DNA from: Gammaproteobacteria bacterium
GTDB lineage: Bacteria > Pseudomonadota > Gammaproteobacteria > Chromatiales > Chromatiaceae
Assembly (NCBI GenBank): GCA_020445415.1
Contig: JAGRGP010000034.1
Coordinates: forward strand, 1-40,997
Direction: 5' to 3'
Length of the DNA stretch: 40,997 bases
Shown here one piece after another: positions 8,470 through 17,755 of the stretch (its first letter is position 1; the number at the start of each line of letters is the position of its first letter). Under the pieces are notes generated by a model that had not been told where the DNA came from, made no database searches, and was given only the letters and a program-made list of their open reading frames with translations. The position numbers and the translations under genes are program-made.

Positions 8470-9047
8470 CGGAACGGACTCCCGGTCAATAGTTGTAGCG
8501 GAGGCAACAGCAACATCTTCAATAATACTAAGCCAATCATCACCAGCATCGGGGAAAGGTCCAGGCCACTCACCGGGGGGATCAGGCGTTGCGCGGGCCG
8601 TAGCAGAGGTGCGGTAAGGCTGGAGATCAGGCTGGCAGCAGGATTATAGCCACCCGGATTAACCCAGCTCAGGATCACCTGGATGAGAATGGCGAATAGG
8701 AACACGTTGATTGCCAATCCCGCGAGTTCGGGGATCGCCCAGGCGAACGCCGTGAGTAGGTTGCCGCGCATGCCACTGATGGAAATGGTTAGCCAGAGTT
8801 CAACGGCCTTTACTACCCACATCAGGACCAGTGAAGCGATATCCAGGCCAGCGACTCCAGGAATGACCCGGCGGAGTGGCTTTAACACCGGTGAGGTGAC
8901 CTTGACGACGAACTGGGACACCGGATTGTAGAAGTCGGCCCTGAACAACTGCAGCAAAAAGCGCAACATTATGATCAGCGTATAGGCACCGAATAGCACT
9001 TGGATCAAAAAAACCAAGGGATTGGAAAGATATGAGCCACCCATCAT
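8466..9047 (-). CDS. yggT: YggT family integral membrane protein
   Basis: A 193-residue inner-membrane protein built from two YggT repeats. Each repeat has hydrophobic helices followed by a conserved stretch: FNPVSQ-like YNPVSQFVVKVTSPVLKPLRRVIP in the first, and YNPAASLISSLTAPLLRPAQRLIPP in the second, each followed by GLD. About four membrane segments are evident. The function is unsettled; osmotic tolerance has been suggested in enterobacteria and the family relates to chloroplast CCB3. It overlaps the proC stop by 4 nt at its start and the yggU start at its end. Confidence 0.94.
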   Translation of the reverse strand: MMGGSYLSNPLVFLIQVLFGAYTLIIMLRFLLQLFRADFYNPVSQFVVKVTSPVLKPLRRVIPGVAGLDIASLVLMWVVKAVELWLTISISGMRGNLLTAFAWAIPELAGLAINVFLFAILIQVILSWVNPGGYNPAASLISSLTAPLLRPAQRLIPPVSGLDLSPMLVMIGLVLLKMLLLPPLQLLTGSPFR

Positions 9048-9871
9048 TCGTCTCCCAGTAGTTTCGATAACTCGATGGACCGGTCCCGGGCGCCCTCTAG
9101 AGCCTGATGGAACAGGTCTCGGAGTTTACCTTGTTCCAGAATACCCACGGCCTTTTCTGTGGTGCCACCCGGGGAGGAGACATATTGTCGCAGCACGGCT
9201 GGGCCCTCGCTGCTCTCCATTGCCATCCGCGCGGCTCCCAAGGCTGTTTGCAAGGTCAGCAATCTTGCGGTTCTCCCGGGCAGCCCCAACGCCCGTCCCG
9301 CCTCCTCCATGGCCTCCATGACCAAGAAATAGTAGGCTGGACCGCTGCCGGACAGGGCAGTCGCGGCATCCAGTAAGGTTTCGTCTTTCAGCCAGCAGGT
9401 CAGACCGACCGCCCTGAGGATCGATTCTGCAAGGTTCTTTTGCTCAGCGCTGACTCCCTTTCCCGCGTGCAGGACCGTGGCCCCCGCCTGGATCATCGCC
9501 GGGGTGTTGGGCATGGTTCGGATCAATGAAATCCCCCCCCCCAGCCACTCCTGAAGATGCTGCTCCCGGACCCCCGCAGCGATGGATATCACCAGCGGGC
9601 GCCGTTGTTGCATGACGCTTGATAGGGCTTTTGCCACGGCTTTTAGTGCTTGTGGCTTGACTGCCAGTACCACGACATCGGCGAGCGCCACCGCCTTATG
9701 ATTGTTGGCGGCGGAACGTATTCCAAAGCGCGCTGCCAAGTTGGCGAGCTTTTCCTTGTCGGGATCGCTGACACAGATCCGCTCAGCCGCATAACCGTCG
9801 GCCACCAGCCCGCCGATAAGGCTTGCGGCCATGTTACCGCCACCGATGAAGGTGATTGTTTTCCGTGACAT
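9044..9871 (-). CDS. proC: Pyrroline-5-carboxylate reductase
   Basis: ProC performs the last step of proline synthesis, NAD(P)H-dependent reduction of pyrroline-5-carboxylate. From the ATG at 9871 it has 275 residues, matching the family. The Rossmann motif TFIGGGNMA is at the very N-terminus. VLAVKPQ, the RTMPNTPA motif, SGSGPAYYF and the C-terminal SSPGGTTEKA are all present, so the active site looks intact. A TTG at 9904 with an AAAGGA ribosome-binding site would add 11 residues and would sit 6 nt after yggS; I cannot exclude it. It lies between yggS and yggT in a conserved order. Confidence 0.97.
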   Translation of the reverse strand: MSRKTITFIGGGNMAASLIGGLVADGYAAERICVSDPDKEKLANLAARFGIRSAANNHKAVALADVVVLAVKPQALKAVAKALSSVMQQRRPLVISIAAGVREQHLQEWLGGGISLIRTMPNTPAMIQAGATVLHAGKGVSAEQKNLAESILRAVGLTCWLKDETLLDAATALSGSGPAYYFLVMEAMEEAGRALGLPGRTARLLTLQTALGAARMAMESSEGPAVLRQYVSSPGGTTEKAVGILEQGKLRDLFHQALEGARDRSIELSKLLGDE

Positions 9872-9910
9872 GTCGGGTAGATTCACTGTTTCTATTTCGT
9901 TCAATGCTCG

Positions 9911-10645
9911 TTATTCCTTTAAATTTTGGTGTTGTAGATTATCCGGATCGAAAGACGGCTGGGAATCACGCCTGCCGAATATCGCCGTTCCCACCCGGAC
10001 TATTGTCGAGCCCTCGGCGATGGCCGCTTCCAGGTCTCCGGACATGCCCATGGAGAGGGTGTCCATGTCCAGTCCTTGTCGGTTTAAGTGCTGCAGCAAT
10101 AATCGCAGTTTTCGAAACGGGAGGCGCTGTGCGCGAGGATCGGTAGTTGGGGCCGGCAGCGTCATCAGCCCTCTGAGCCGCAGCCGCGGGAGTGACGAGA
10201 AGCACACGGCCAACGCCCCGGCCTCGCTCGGAGACAATCCGCCTTTGGTGGTTTCCGGGTCAACCTTTATCTGCAGGCAAATATTCAGGGGCGGCAGTTG
10301 CGGGGGGCGCTGGTTGTTGAGTCGCTGGGCCTGTTTAAGGCTATCGACGCTGTGTACCCAGTGGAAATTTTCTGCGATCAACCGGGTTTTGTTGCTTTGA
10401 ATCCTGCCGATGAAATGCCATTCGATGGGCTCTCGCCGAAGGGATTGAATCTTCTCCAGCGCTTCCTGTGGGTAGTTCTCTCCAAAACTCCGCTGGCCAG
10501 CGCGGACGGCATCGAGAATATCGTCAACTGGCCGAGTCTTGCTGACGGCAAGCAACACCACCGAACCCTGGTCCCGGCCATAAGTTTGCATTGCGGTTTC
10601 AATTTGTTGCCGTACTCCGGCAAGACGTGTTTTTATGGTATCCAT
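9911..10645 (-). CDS. yggS: YggS family pyridoxal phosphate homeostasis protein
   Basis: This PLP-binding protein controls vitamin B6 and amino-acid homeostasis and has no known catalytic reaction. The 244 residues form a single alanine-racemase-like TIM barrel. The PLP lysine is in LLAVSKTRP (Lys36). FGENYPQEAL, WHFIGRIQSNKTRLI, GLMTLPAP and the C-terminal SMGMSGDLEAAIAEGSTIVR with VGTAIFG are hallmarks. Its 3' end overlaps the ribosome-binding region of proC. It is divergent from pilT across a 177-bp gap, so its promoter lies in 10646-10822. This gene pair and orientation also occur in Pseudomonas. Confidence 0.97.
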   Translation of the reverse strand: MDTIKTRLAGVRQQIETAMQTYGRDQGSVVLLAVSKTRPVDDILDAVRAGQRSFGENYPQEALEKIQSLRREPIEWHFIGRIQSNKTRLIAENFHWVHSVDSLKQAQRLNNQRPPQLPPLNICLQIKVDPETTKGGLSPSEAGALAVCFSSLPRLRLRGLMTLPAPTTDPRAQRLPFRKLRLLLQHLNRQGLDMDTLSMGMSGDLEAAIAEGSTIVRVGTAIFGRRDSQPSFDPDNLQHQNLKE

Positions 10646-10822
10646 GCTGGCCGCCGTTCTTGGTACCTCTAGTCGGTTAGTTTTAAATAAACCGATGATT
10701 AAAGCAAAAGCCGTGGTCAGCCGTTACGTTGGTTCATAGAACTCAATCGGTGGCTTGGCGTTCAACCGCCCGGTGATGCCATGATGCCGTGGCACGGCCT
10801 GCAGCGAACGGGGATGATTTGA

Positions 10823-11863
10823 ATGGATATAGCAGAACTTCTGGCATTCAGCGTCAAGCATGAGGCGTCGGATCTTCACCTGTCGGCGGGACTACCGCCG
10901 ATGATCCGCGTGGATGGGGACATCCGGCGAATCAACGTTCCAGCCCTGGAACATAAAGTGGTTCATGGATTGGTGTATGACATCATGAACGACAAACAGC
11001 GCAAGGACTACGAAGAGTTTCTGGAGACGGACTTCTCGTTCGAGATACCCGGCTTGGCGCGGTTCCGTGTTAACGCCTTCAATCAGGATCGGGGCGCCGG
11101 CGCGGTGTTTCGTACCATCCCCTCCAAGGTTCTTACCCTGGAAGATCTGGGGTGTCCGGAAAGTTTCAAGGATATCGTCAACGTCCCTCGGGGACTCGTG
11201 CTGGTTACCGGACCCACCGGCTCCGGCAAGTCCACAACCCTGGCGGCGATGATGAACTACAAGAACGACAGCGAATACGCCCATATCCTTACCATTGAGG
11301 ATCCCATCGAGTTTGTCCACACCAGCAAGAAATGCCTGGTCAACCAACGGGAGGTGCACCGTGACACCCACGGATTCGCGGAAGCGCTGCGCTCCGCACT
11401 GCGGGAGGACCCAGACATCATCCTGGTGGGCGAGTTGCGTGATTTGGAGACTATCCGCCTGGCGCTAACCGCGGCGGAGACGGGGCACCTGGTTTTTGGA
11501 ACCCTACACACCAGCTCCGCGGCGAAGACCATTGACCGCATCATCGACGTGTTTCCCGCCGGTGAGAAGGGTATGGTGCGCTCCATGCTTTCAGAATCGC
11601 TTCGCTCGGTAATCGCTCAGACACTGATGAAGAAAACGGGTGGCGGACGCACCGCCGGTTGGGAGATCATGGTGGGAACGCCTGCCATCCGCAATCTGAT
11701 CAGGGAAGACAAGGTAGCCCAGATGTACTCGGCAATCCAGACCGGTCAGGCCCATGGCATGCAGACCTTGGACCAGCATCTGCAAGAGTTGGTGAAGAAA
11801 GGGATGATCAGCCGGGCGGATGCCAAGTTAAAAGCTATTAATAAAGAGCTATTTACCGCGTAA
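10823..11863 (+). CDS. pilT: Type IV pilus retraction ATPase PilT
   Basis: PilT is the hexameric ATPase that disassembles type IV pili and drives twitching. The 346 residues have the family length. An N-terminal PAS-like domain (LLAFSVKHEASDLHLSAGLP) precedes a RecA-like domain. Walker A GPTGSGKST starts at residue 130. Next come the Asp-box region LTIEDPIEF, Walker B ILVGELRDLETI with its catalytic Glu, and the His box TAAETGHLVFGTLHT. The C-terminus carries the retraction motif region (AIRNLIREDK). The ATG at 10823 follows GGGGAT. pilU follows after 35 bp, and the Chp chemosensory genes that control pilus activity lie further downstream in this window. Confidence 0.98.
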   Translation: MDIAELLAFSVKHEASDLHLSAGLPPMIRVDGDIRRINVPALEHKVVHGLVYDIMNDKQRKDYEEFLETDFSFEIPGLARFRVNAFNQDRGAGAVFRTIPSKVLTLEDLGCPESFKDIVNVPRGLVLVTGPTGSGKSTTLAAMMNYKNDSEYAHILTIEDPIEFVHTSKKCLVNQREVHRDTHGFAEALRSALREDPDIILVGELRDLETIRLALTAAETGHLVFGTLHTSSAAKTIDRIIDVFPAGEKGMVRSMLSESLRSVIAQTLMKKTGGGRTAGWEIMVGTPAIRNLIREDKVAQMYSAIQTGQAHGMQTLDQHLQELVKKGMISRADAKLKAINKELFTA

Positions 11864-11898
11864 TTGGTTACAAACCGGGTCGAGAGGTAAACGAACCC

Positions 11899-13023
11899 AT
11901 GGATTTCGATTCACTGCTAAAGCTGGTGTCAGAAAAGAAGGCGTCCGATCTGTTCATCACGGTTGGTATGCCCCCTTGCTTGAAGGTCAACGGCAAGATC
12001 ACGGCGGTCTCCCGGGATAAGATCGGTGTAGAACAGGCACAAGCCATGGTTACCGGGATCATGACCCCCGCCCAGCGGGGTGAGTTTACTCAGACAAGCG
12101 AGTGCAATTTCGCGATCAGTGTATCGGGTATTGGCCGTTTTCGGGTCAGCGCTTTTATCCAGCGAAGTGCCCCGGGCATGGTGTTGAGAAGGATTGAAAG
12201 CCGCATTCCCGAAGTCGGAGAGTTGAATCTTCCTCCGATCATCAAGGACTTGGCAATGACTAAGCGCGGGCTGGTGCTCTTTGTTGGTGCCACCGGGACG
12301 GGCAAATCAACCTCTCTCGCGGCGATGCTGGGTTATCGTAACCAGAATAGTAGCGGCCATATCGTTACTATCGAGGATCCAATCGAATTCGCCCACAATC
12401 ACGAAGGATGTATCGTAACCCAGCGAGAGGTGGGTATTGACACTGAATCCTATGAGGTAGCCCTCAAGAATACTCTCCGTCAGGCGCCGGACGTGATCCT
12501 GATCGGTGAAATCAGAACCCGCGAAACCATGAATCACGCGATTGCCTTTGCGGAGACCGGGCATCTTTGCCTGTCCACCCTGCATGCGAGCAACGCCAAT
12601 CAAGCGCTTGATCGCATTATCAACTTTTTCCCAGAGGACCGGCGTGATCAGCTATTTATGGATCTTTCCCTGAACCTCAAGGCAATAGTTGCCCAGCAAC
12701 TGGTGAGACGCACGAATGGCCGCAGCCGCAGACCTGTGGTCGAGATCCTGATCAACACACCGCTGGCGGCAGATCTTATTCGAAAGGGCGAAGTGCACAA
12801 GCTGAAGGAGTTGATGAAGCGATCCACGGAGCAGGGCATGATTACCTACGATCAGGCCCTGTATCAGCACTACTTGGAAGGCGAAATCAGTTACGACGAC
12901 GCGATCTTGCACGCGGATTCCGCCAATGAAGTTCGGCTGATGATTAAGCTCGGCGGTGAAAAAAAGGGCGTTCCCAACTCGGGTTTGGGATCGGTCTCTC
13001 TGGTAGACGAGTCGGACCTTTGA
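11899..13023 (+). CDS. pilU: Type IV pilus retraction ATPase PilU
   Basis: PilU is the PilT paralogue that assists retraction under load. It has 374 residues, about 28 more than PilT, chiefly at the C-terminus, as expected. Walker A GATGTGKSTS starts at residue 130, with IVTIEDPIEFAH next, then Walker B LIGEIRTRETM and the His box FAETGHLCLSTLHASNANQ. The ATG at 11899 follows GAGAGG. It probably shares a transcript with pilT. It ends 18 bp from the stop of the convergent pyrK-like gene, and I see no bidirectional terminator in that gap. Confidence 0.97.
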   Translation: MDFDSLLKLVSEKKASDLFITVGMPPCLKVNGKITAVSRDKIGVEQAQAMVTGIMTPAQRGEFTQTSECNFAISVSGIGRFRVSAFIQRSAPGMVLRRIESRIPEVGELNLPPIIKDLAMTKRGLVLFVGATGTGKSTSLAAMLGYRNQNSSGHIVTIEDPIEFAHNHEGCIVTQREVGIDTESYEVALKNTLRQAPDVILIGEIRTRETMNHAIAFAETGHLCLSTLHASNANQALDRIINFFPEDRRDQLFMDLSLNLKAIVAQQLVRRTNGRSRRPVVEILINTPLAADLIRKGEVHKLKELMKRSTEQGMITYDQALYQHYLEGEISYDDAILHADSANEVRLMIKLGGEKKGVPNSGLGSVSLVDESDL

Positions 13024-13041
13024 TTTCCGGTTAGCCGTCCG

Positions 13042-13953
13042 TCAGGTGGGTGGCCGCGCGGGGAACACCTGCTGAGCGTCGAATACCGGGCCGTCGACGC
13101 ACACGCGGCGCATGACTTTCCCCTCCTTGGTTTCCAGTGGAACCACGCAGCCCGCGCAACCCCCAACCCCGCAGGCCATGTACTCCTCTAGAGATACCTG
13201 GCAGGGGATGTGAAAACTCCGGGCGAGTTCGGCGACGGCCTTTAGCATGAGGTGGGGACCACAGGCGAAAATCTCCACACCGTCCAAAACCGATTCATCC
13301 AGGGAAGTAAGCCAATGGCGAGCCAATTCGGTCACATAGCCCTGGTGGCATCCCGGATATCCCTGCAGACTGGTCAGGCGGCTGGGGATCCCCCAGTCAT
13401 CCAGCAGGGGTAGACAGGCGATGACACCTTCAGGCATGGCAGGTATAAAGATTCTCGAGGGCCTGGGATCGAAGGGAAAGGGAACCTCGGAGCCAAGGAT
13501 TACCATTGGCTGGAAAGGATGCTTGTTTTCGTGTAGCCACTGCGTGGCGAAGATCATCGGCGGCATGCCGACCCCACCCCCGATCAAGAGCGGGCGTGGG
13601 CGGTCCTGGTTAAACTGAAACGGCACGCCGATCGGAGCCAGCATATCCAGAACATCCCCGGGGGAAGTATTGGACAACAGTCGGGTACCCTCGCCCACGA
13701 TTTTATAGAGAAACTCTACCCAGCCCGCTTCCCGCGAGACGCGCATGATGGATATTGGGCGCCTCAAGGGTCTCCCTGGATCGACTTGGATGTGGGCAAA
13801 ACTGCCCGGCAGGGCGTGCTGGGCACATTCGGGTGCCTCGACACGCAAAATATATTGGTTTCCTTCCCTCGCCTGGTGGGATAGGACCTTCGCCCGCAAC
13901 GGGAAGATAGTGTCACGGTGTGCGTTATGGGCCACGGCTGGATGATTCCTCAT
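13042..13953 (-). CDS. PyrK-like dihydroorotate dehydrogenase electron-transfer subunit
   Basis: A flavin and iron-sulfur reductase of the PyrK type. In class 1B dihydroorotate dehydrogenases PyrK passes electrons from PyrDB to NAD+. The 303-residue chain has an N-terminal FAD-binding beta barrel with RRPISIMRV. The NAD-binding domain has IGGGVGMPPMIFA and FACGPHLML. A C-terminal [2Fe-2S] motif follows: MACGVGGCAGCV, then Cys about 16 residues later in RRVCVDGPVF. All four ligands are present. It overlaps pyrC' by 29 nt and is the last gene of the gshB-pyr operon. No pyrDB or other pyrD is in the window. In gammaproteobacteria the main PyrD is usually the quinone-linked class 2 enzyme that needs no PyrK, so the partner is uncertain. 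Confidence 0.88.
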   Translation of the reverse strand: MRNHPAVAHNAHRDTIFPLRAKVLSHQAREGNQYILRVEAPECAQHALPGSFAHIQVDPGRPLRRPISIMRVSREAGWVEFLYKIVGEGTRLLSNTSPGDVLDMLAPIGVPFQFNQDRPRPLLIGGGVGMPPMIFATQWLHENKHPFQPMVILGSEVPFPFDPRPSRIFIPAMPEGVIACLPLLDDWGIPSRLTSLQGYPGCHQGYVTELARHWLTSLDESVLDGVEIFACGPHLMLKAVAELARSFHIPCQVSLEEYMACGVGGCAGCVVPLETKEGKVMRRVCVDGPVFDAQQVFPARPPT

Positions 13954-15232
13954 ACACGATCCGGCCCTCTAACAACGTATGCGTCACGAGGCCAGTGAAT
14001 TCCCAACCTACAAACGGAGTGTTGTGTCCGGCGCTGTACATATGCTCCGGGTGCAGCTCCCAGTGCCGGTTGGGATCGAAGATGCAGATATCGGCACTGC
14101 ATCCCGGCCCCAGACTTCCCAGCTTGAGGCCGAGAATCTGCGCTGGACCACAGGTGATTCGGGCAATGGCGTCCGAGAGTCCGAGTACCCTTTCCTGTAC
14201 CAGCCTGAGAGTGAGCGGTAACAGGGTTTCCAGAGCCGAGATACCGGGTGCCGTGGATGGAAATGGGGCCTCCTTGGCATCGGCGTCATGGGGTTGGTGG
14301 TCAGAACAGATTGCTCCAATGACCCCATTTGCCACCGCCTCCCGAAGTGCCTGTCGGTCACTTAGGCTGCGCAAGGGGGGATGTACGTGGCAGTGACTGT
14401 CGAATCCGTCGATATCCATTTCGGTCAGGTGCAGTTGATGCGCCGCCACGTCCGCGGTGATGGAGAGGCCCTGTTGCCTGGCCAGTGCCAGACTTTGAGC
14501 TGCCCGGCCGCTGGAAAGTCCTCGGAAATGAACCCGGCAACGCGTCTGTTCAGCCAGGGCCAGATCCCGCGCCACGGCTACCGTCTCGGCGGCTTCCGGA
14601 ATACCGGGCAGGCCGAGGCGGCTCGCCACCGGTCCTTCATGGGCGCAGCCGCTGTTCCTGAGGTGTCGATCTTCCGATCGCAGCATCACTCGAATGCCAT
14701 AGGTGGCGGCATATTCCAATGCCCGACGTTCAACCAGAGTATTGGCTAACGGCCGATCCGCGTTACTCAGGGCGATACACCCGGCATTTTGCAAAGCTGC
14801 CATTTCGCTGAGTTGCTCGCCATCCAGGCTCTTGGTTAGGGCGCCGATAGGCAGGACGCGGGCAAAACCGAGACTGTGGGCGCGTTCCTTCACCAGCGTG
14901 ACCATTGCCGGAGTATCGATTACCGGGTTGGTATCCGGAGGGCAGCACAGGGTGGTAATGCCAGCCTTGGCCGCTGCCCGGGTCTCGGTTTGGATTGTCG
15001 CTTTATGTTCCTGGCCCGGTTCTCGTAAGCGGGCGCTAAGGTCGATGAGCCCGGGGCAGACGATCAGCCCGTCGGCGTCGATTATGAGGTCCGGTTCAAA
15101 CTCGGCCGGGAGGGGCCCCAGTCCCTGGATTCGCCCGTCTACGATGCGCAGATCGAGAACGGCATCGATTCGGTTGGCGGGGTCGATGATACGACCGTTG
15201 GAAATCAATATAGCGCGTGGCTCATGCATCAC
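13925..15232 (-). CDS. pyrC': Dihydroorotase-like PyrC', probably non-catalytic
   Basis: A 435-residue amidohydrolase-fold protein of the dihydroorotase family. The metal motif normally DxHxHxREPG reads [10 protein letters not shown] here, so both histidines are lost. The region usually carrying the next His ligands reads [11 protein letters not shown]. The Asp-bearing motif survives as CSDHQPHD. This pattern matches the inactive PyrC' subunit of Pseudomonas-type aspartate transcarbamoylase, which holds the PyrB catalytic subunits together. Adjacency to pyrB supports this: the starts and stops overlap (GTGATG), giving about 1:1 synthesis. A true dihydroorotase should be encoded elsewhere. A start one codon later (ATG at 15229) is equally plausible. 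Lack of activity is inferred from the missing ligands. Confidence 0.92.
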   Translation of the reverse strand: MMHEPRAILISNGRIIDPANRIDAVLDLRIVDGRIQGLGPLPAEFEPDLIIDADGLIVCPGLIDLSARLREPGQEHKATIQTETRAAAKAGITTLCCPPDTNPVIDTPAMVTLVKERAHSLGFARVLPIGALTKSLDGEQLSEMAALQNAGCIALSNADRPLANTLVERRALEYAATYGIRVMLRSEDRHLRNSGCAHEGPVASRLGLPGIPEAAETVAVARDLALAEQTRCRVHFRGLSSGRAAQSLALARQQGLSITADVAAHQLHLTEMDIDGFDSHCHVHPPLRSLSDRQALREAVANGVIGAICSDHQPHDADAKEAPFPSTAPGISALETLLPLTLRLVQERVLGLSDAIARITCGPAQILGLKLGSLGPGCSADICIFDPNRHWELHPEHMYSAGHNTPFVGWEFTGLVTHTLLEGRIVYEESSSRGP

Positions 15233-16200
15233 TTTGCCGCCTGGGTTTGACTGCCCATGGCCATGGACATCACCGCCATCCGGATGGCGATTCCAAAGCT
15301 GACCTGCTGAAGGATCACCGAGCGTGGGCCATCCGCCACCTGGGAGTCTATCTCCACTCCCCGGTTAATGGGGCCGGGATGCATAACGATGGCATCTTGC
15401 TTGGCATGTTGGAGTCTGGATTCGGTCAATCCGAACAATTGAAAATACTCGTGCTCACTAGGAAGTAAGGCGCCGTGCATCCGCTCCTTTTGCAACCTCA
15501 GCATGATCACGACATCCACATCGCGGATACCCTCGTCGAGATCGTAATAGACGTGTACGCCCAAGCTCCTGGCATCCGCCGGGAGCAGGGTGCGTGGCCC
15601 GATGAGGCGGACTTCCGACGTGCCCAGCGTGTTGAGCGCGAGGATCTGGGAGCGGGCTACCCGCGAATGCAAAATATCACCCACAATGGCAACCCTCAAG
15701 CCAGCAAAATCTCCTTTGTGGCGGCGGATCGTGAACATATCCAGCATTGCCTGGGTCGGGTGCGCATGATGACCATCTCCCGCGTTGATGACGCTCACGT
15801 GGGGGGCGGCGTGCCGGGCGATAAAGTGGGCGGCGCCACTGTCCGCGTGGCGCACCACGAACATATCCACGTGCATGGCTTCCAGGTTACGGAGTGTGTC
15901 GAGCAGGGTTTCGCCTTTGGCGGTCGAGGATGTGCTGATGTTGAGGTTCAGTACATCCGCCGAAAGTCGTTTTGCGGCGACTTCGAAGGTGGTGCGGGTT
16001 CTCGTGCTGGTTTCGAAGAATAGATTGCAGATGACCTTGCCACGCAGCAAAGGTACCTTCTTTACCGTACGCTCTGAAATGCCCGTGAAAGATTCGGCGG
16101 TGTCGAGAATGTCAGTGAGTATTTCACGGCTGAGTCCGTCGATAGTGAGAAAATGCCTGAGTCTGCCGTCAGGACCGAGCTGGATGTTCTGCTTGCTCAT
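15229..16200 (-). CDS. pyrB: Aspartate carbamoyltransferase catalytic subunit
   Basis: PyrB condenses carbamoyl phosphate with aspartate, the committed step of pyrimidine synthesis. It has 323 residues. The carbamoyl-phosphate motif STRTRT is at 65-70, preceded by FFE. The 80s-loop [12 protein letters not shown] and the HPTQA motif in [11 protein letters not shown] are intact, and the aspartate-domain loop appears as MLRLQKERM. The N-terminal extension of about 15 residues fits the class A enzymes that pair with PyrC'. The ATG overlaps the pyrR stop by 4 nt, and pyrC' overlaps at the other end. No pyrI regulatory subunit is present, also as in class A. Confidence 0.97.
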   Translation of the reverse strand: MSKQNIQLGPDGRLRHFLTIDGLSREILTDILDTAESFTGISERTVKKVPLLRGKVICNLFFETSTRTRTTFEVAAKRLSADVLNLNISTSSTAKGETLLDTLRNLEAMHVDMFVVRHADSGAAHFIARHAAPHVSVINAGDGHHAHPTQAMLDMFTIRRHKGDFAGLRVAIVGDILHSRVARSQILALNTLGTSEVRLIGPRTLLPADARSLGVHVYYDLDEGIRDVDVVIMLRLQKERMHGALLPSEHEYFQLFGLTESRLQHAKQDAIVMHPGPINRGVEIDSQVADGPRSVILQQVSFGIAIRMAVMSMAMGSQTQAAK

Positions 16201-16745
16201 TTCTGGCGTTTCCTGGCAGCCGTTTTAGACTGCCCAACCACCAATTCCAGCGGAGAAGGGCCCGTCAGCGTAATCTGTTCTCCGGGTTCGATCACCGGCC
16301 TGATCCCCACCACGTCGGGCTCGATAGGGAGTTCCCGGCCACCCCGTTCGACCAATGTTGCGAGGATGATCGAGGCCGGCCGGCCATAGTCGAAGATCTC
16401 GTTCATGGCGGCACGGATGGTGCGTCCCGTCTGCAGCACATCGTCCACCAGGATGATATGCCGGTTGTCGATCGAAAAGGGTATCCGTGATGGCCGTACC
16501 TGAGGATTCATTCCAATACGCGTATAGTCATCCCGGTAAAATGAGATGTCCAGTGTGCCCAACGGTGCGTCAATACCCAGTGCATGATGCAGGCGTTCGG
16601 CAAGCCAGGCTCCGCCGGTGTGGATGCCGATGATCACAGGATCGTCAATTCCAACAGCGGCCAGCCGTGACCGCAACGCTGCCGCCACCTGCTCGATGAG
16701 TTTGTCCACGGCCGCTGCCGTTTGATAAAGTTTAATCTCGTTCAC
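16197..16745 (-). CDS. pyrR: PyrR bifunctional pyrimidine regulator / uracil phosphoribosyltransferase
   Basis: The 182-residue protein has a type I phosphoribosyltransferase fold. The PRPP-binding loop [13 protein letters not shown] is at about 98-110, and the flexible-loop region reads [14 protein letters not shown]. In Bacillus PyrR is an RNA-binding attenuator. In Pseudomonas-type pyrR-pyrB-pyrC' operons a comparable RNA attenuator is not established, and I see no pyr-type attenuator upstream, since ruvX overlaps. The start is GTG at 16745, overlapping ruvX by 14 nt. The basic C-terminal tail (KTAARKRQK) could contact nucleic acid, but that is speculative. Confidence 0.95.
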   Translation of the reverse strand: MNEIKLYQTAAAVDKLIEQVAAALRSRLAAVGIDDPVIIGIHTGGAWLAERLHHALGIDAPLGTLDISFYRDDYTRIGMNPQVRPSRIPFSIDNRHIILVDDVLQTGRTIRAAMNEIFDYGRPASIILATLVERGGRELPIEPDVVGIRPVIEPGEQITLTGPSPLELVVGQSKTAARKRQK

Positions 16746-17133
16746 GTAGCCAGGTTTCCAGGATCAGGCGGGCAGCCACCGCGTCCAACTCTTCGATTGT
16801 TTTGGGCGCTCGTCCCAATTGGCTGCGAGCTTCCATGGAGGTCAGGCGTTCGTCAATCATGTGCACGGTCAGCCGGTATCTGCTCCCAAGCTGACGCGCG
16901 AACCGACGAGCTTGGCCGGTAACCTCGGTGTCACCGCCGTCCAGGTCGCGGGGCAACCCCACTACCAGCTCCTCTGGCTGCCAGAGGGCGATGAGGCGGC
17001 CGATGCCATCCCAATCCGGTCGTTGACATCTGGACCTCAGGGTCGCAAGTGGAGTAGCAGTCGAGGTTATCGTCTGACCAACCGCTACCCCGATCTTCGC
17101 GGTGCCGTAATCAAACCCGAGCAAGGTCCCCAC
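16732..17133 (-). CDS. ruvX: RuvX/YqgF Holliday-junction resolvase-like nuclease
   Basis: A 133-residue RNase H-like protein needed for maturation of the 16S rRNA 5' end in E. coli and proposed as a Holliday-junction resolvase. Family motifs are LLGFDYGTAKIGVAVGQ at the N-terminus, VVGLPRDLDG in the middle, IDERLTSMEA, and the C-terminal catalytic Asp in ELDAVAARLILETWL. The start is a GTG at 17133 without a strong ribosome-binding site, 21 nt after the yqgE stop. The yqgE-ruvX pair is conserved across gammaproteobacteria. Confidence 0.96.
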   Translation of the reverse strand: MGTLLGFDYGTAKIGVAVGQTITSTATPLATLRSRCQRPDWDGIGRLIALWQPEELVVGLPRDLDGGDTEVTGQARRFARQLGSRYRLTVHMIDERLTSMEARSQLGRAPKTIEELDAVAARLILETWLRERD

Positions 17134-17154
17134 CGGCGGTGACTATCTCCCCGC

Positions 17155-17718
17155 TTAGGCGTGCCCGGCTTCGCCGGACAGCAAGTTAAGATCCACTCCC
17201 AAGCATCGTGCCGCCGCAGTCCAGCGCTGGTCGGACGGCATTTCGAAGATAATCTCGGAGTCTGCCGGCCCATTCAACCAAGCATTGGCACCCAGTTCGG
17301 CCTCAAGCTGACCCGGAGCCCATCCCGCATAGCCCAGGGCGATAAGTAATTTCTCCGGGCCTTCCCCGTCGGCGATCGAGCGTAGAATGTCCAGCGAGGT
17401 GGTAATGCTGATCTCTTGAGTAATGCTGGTTGTCGAATCCCATTCATGGCCAGGCGTGTGCAATACGAACCCCCGCTCCGTCTGTACGGGCCCCCCCAGG
17501 TAGACCGGGTGGGAGCAACGTTGGGCTTTTTGCCCCTTGATGTCCAACTGCTCGAGAATATCCTCTAACTGAAGATCGGTAGGGCGATTGAGCACGATTC
17601 CCATGGCACCATCTTCGTTGTGTTCGCAGATGTAGGTAACGGTATGAAAAAAATTACTATCCTGTAGTCCAGGCATGGCGATCAGAAAATGGTTGGTTAA
17701 GTTCGAGCCGCTGTCCAT
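17155..17718 (-). CDS. yqgE: YqgE/AlgH family protein (UPF0301)
   Basis: A conserved protein of unknown biochemical function, named AlgH in Pseudomonas where it was linked to alginate regulation. I start it at the ATG at 17718, which gives 187 residues, the normal length. The frame is open further upstream to 17964 but that part overlaps tonB and is not protein-like. Family signatures are LTNHFLIAMPGLQDSNF at the start, VTYICEHNEDGAMGIVLNRP, then VYLGGPVQTERGFVLH and LIALGYAGWAPGQLE. The ribosome-binding site is weak, so translation may depend on read-through from tonB, whose stop is 37 nt upstream. Confidence 0.95.
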   Translation of the reverse strand: MDSGSNLTNHFLIAMPGLQDSNFFHTVTYICEHNEDGAMGIVLNRPTDLQLEDILEQLDIKGQKAQRCSHPVYLGGPVQTERGFVLHTPGHEWDSTTSITQEISITTSLDILRSIADGEGPEKLLIALGYAGWAPGQLEAELGANAWLNGPADSEIIFEMPSDQRWTAAARCLGVDLNLLSGEAGHA

Positions 17719-17755
17719 GGTCACATTGTATCCACTGCGCAGATGAGAGAACAGG

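Noticed and set aside
9911-10645. Alanine racemase as the product of the yggS gene
   Set aside because: The fold is related, but the length is half that of a racemase and the C-terminal catalytic domain is missing.
13024-13041. Bidirectional terminator between pilU and the pyrK-like gene
   Set aside because: The gap is 18 bp and shows no hairpin with T-runs on either strand.
16746-17154. PyrR-binding attenuator in front of the pyr genes
   Set aside because: pyrR overlaps ruvX and no leader, terminator or antiterminator arrangement is present there.
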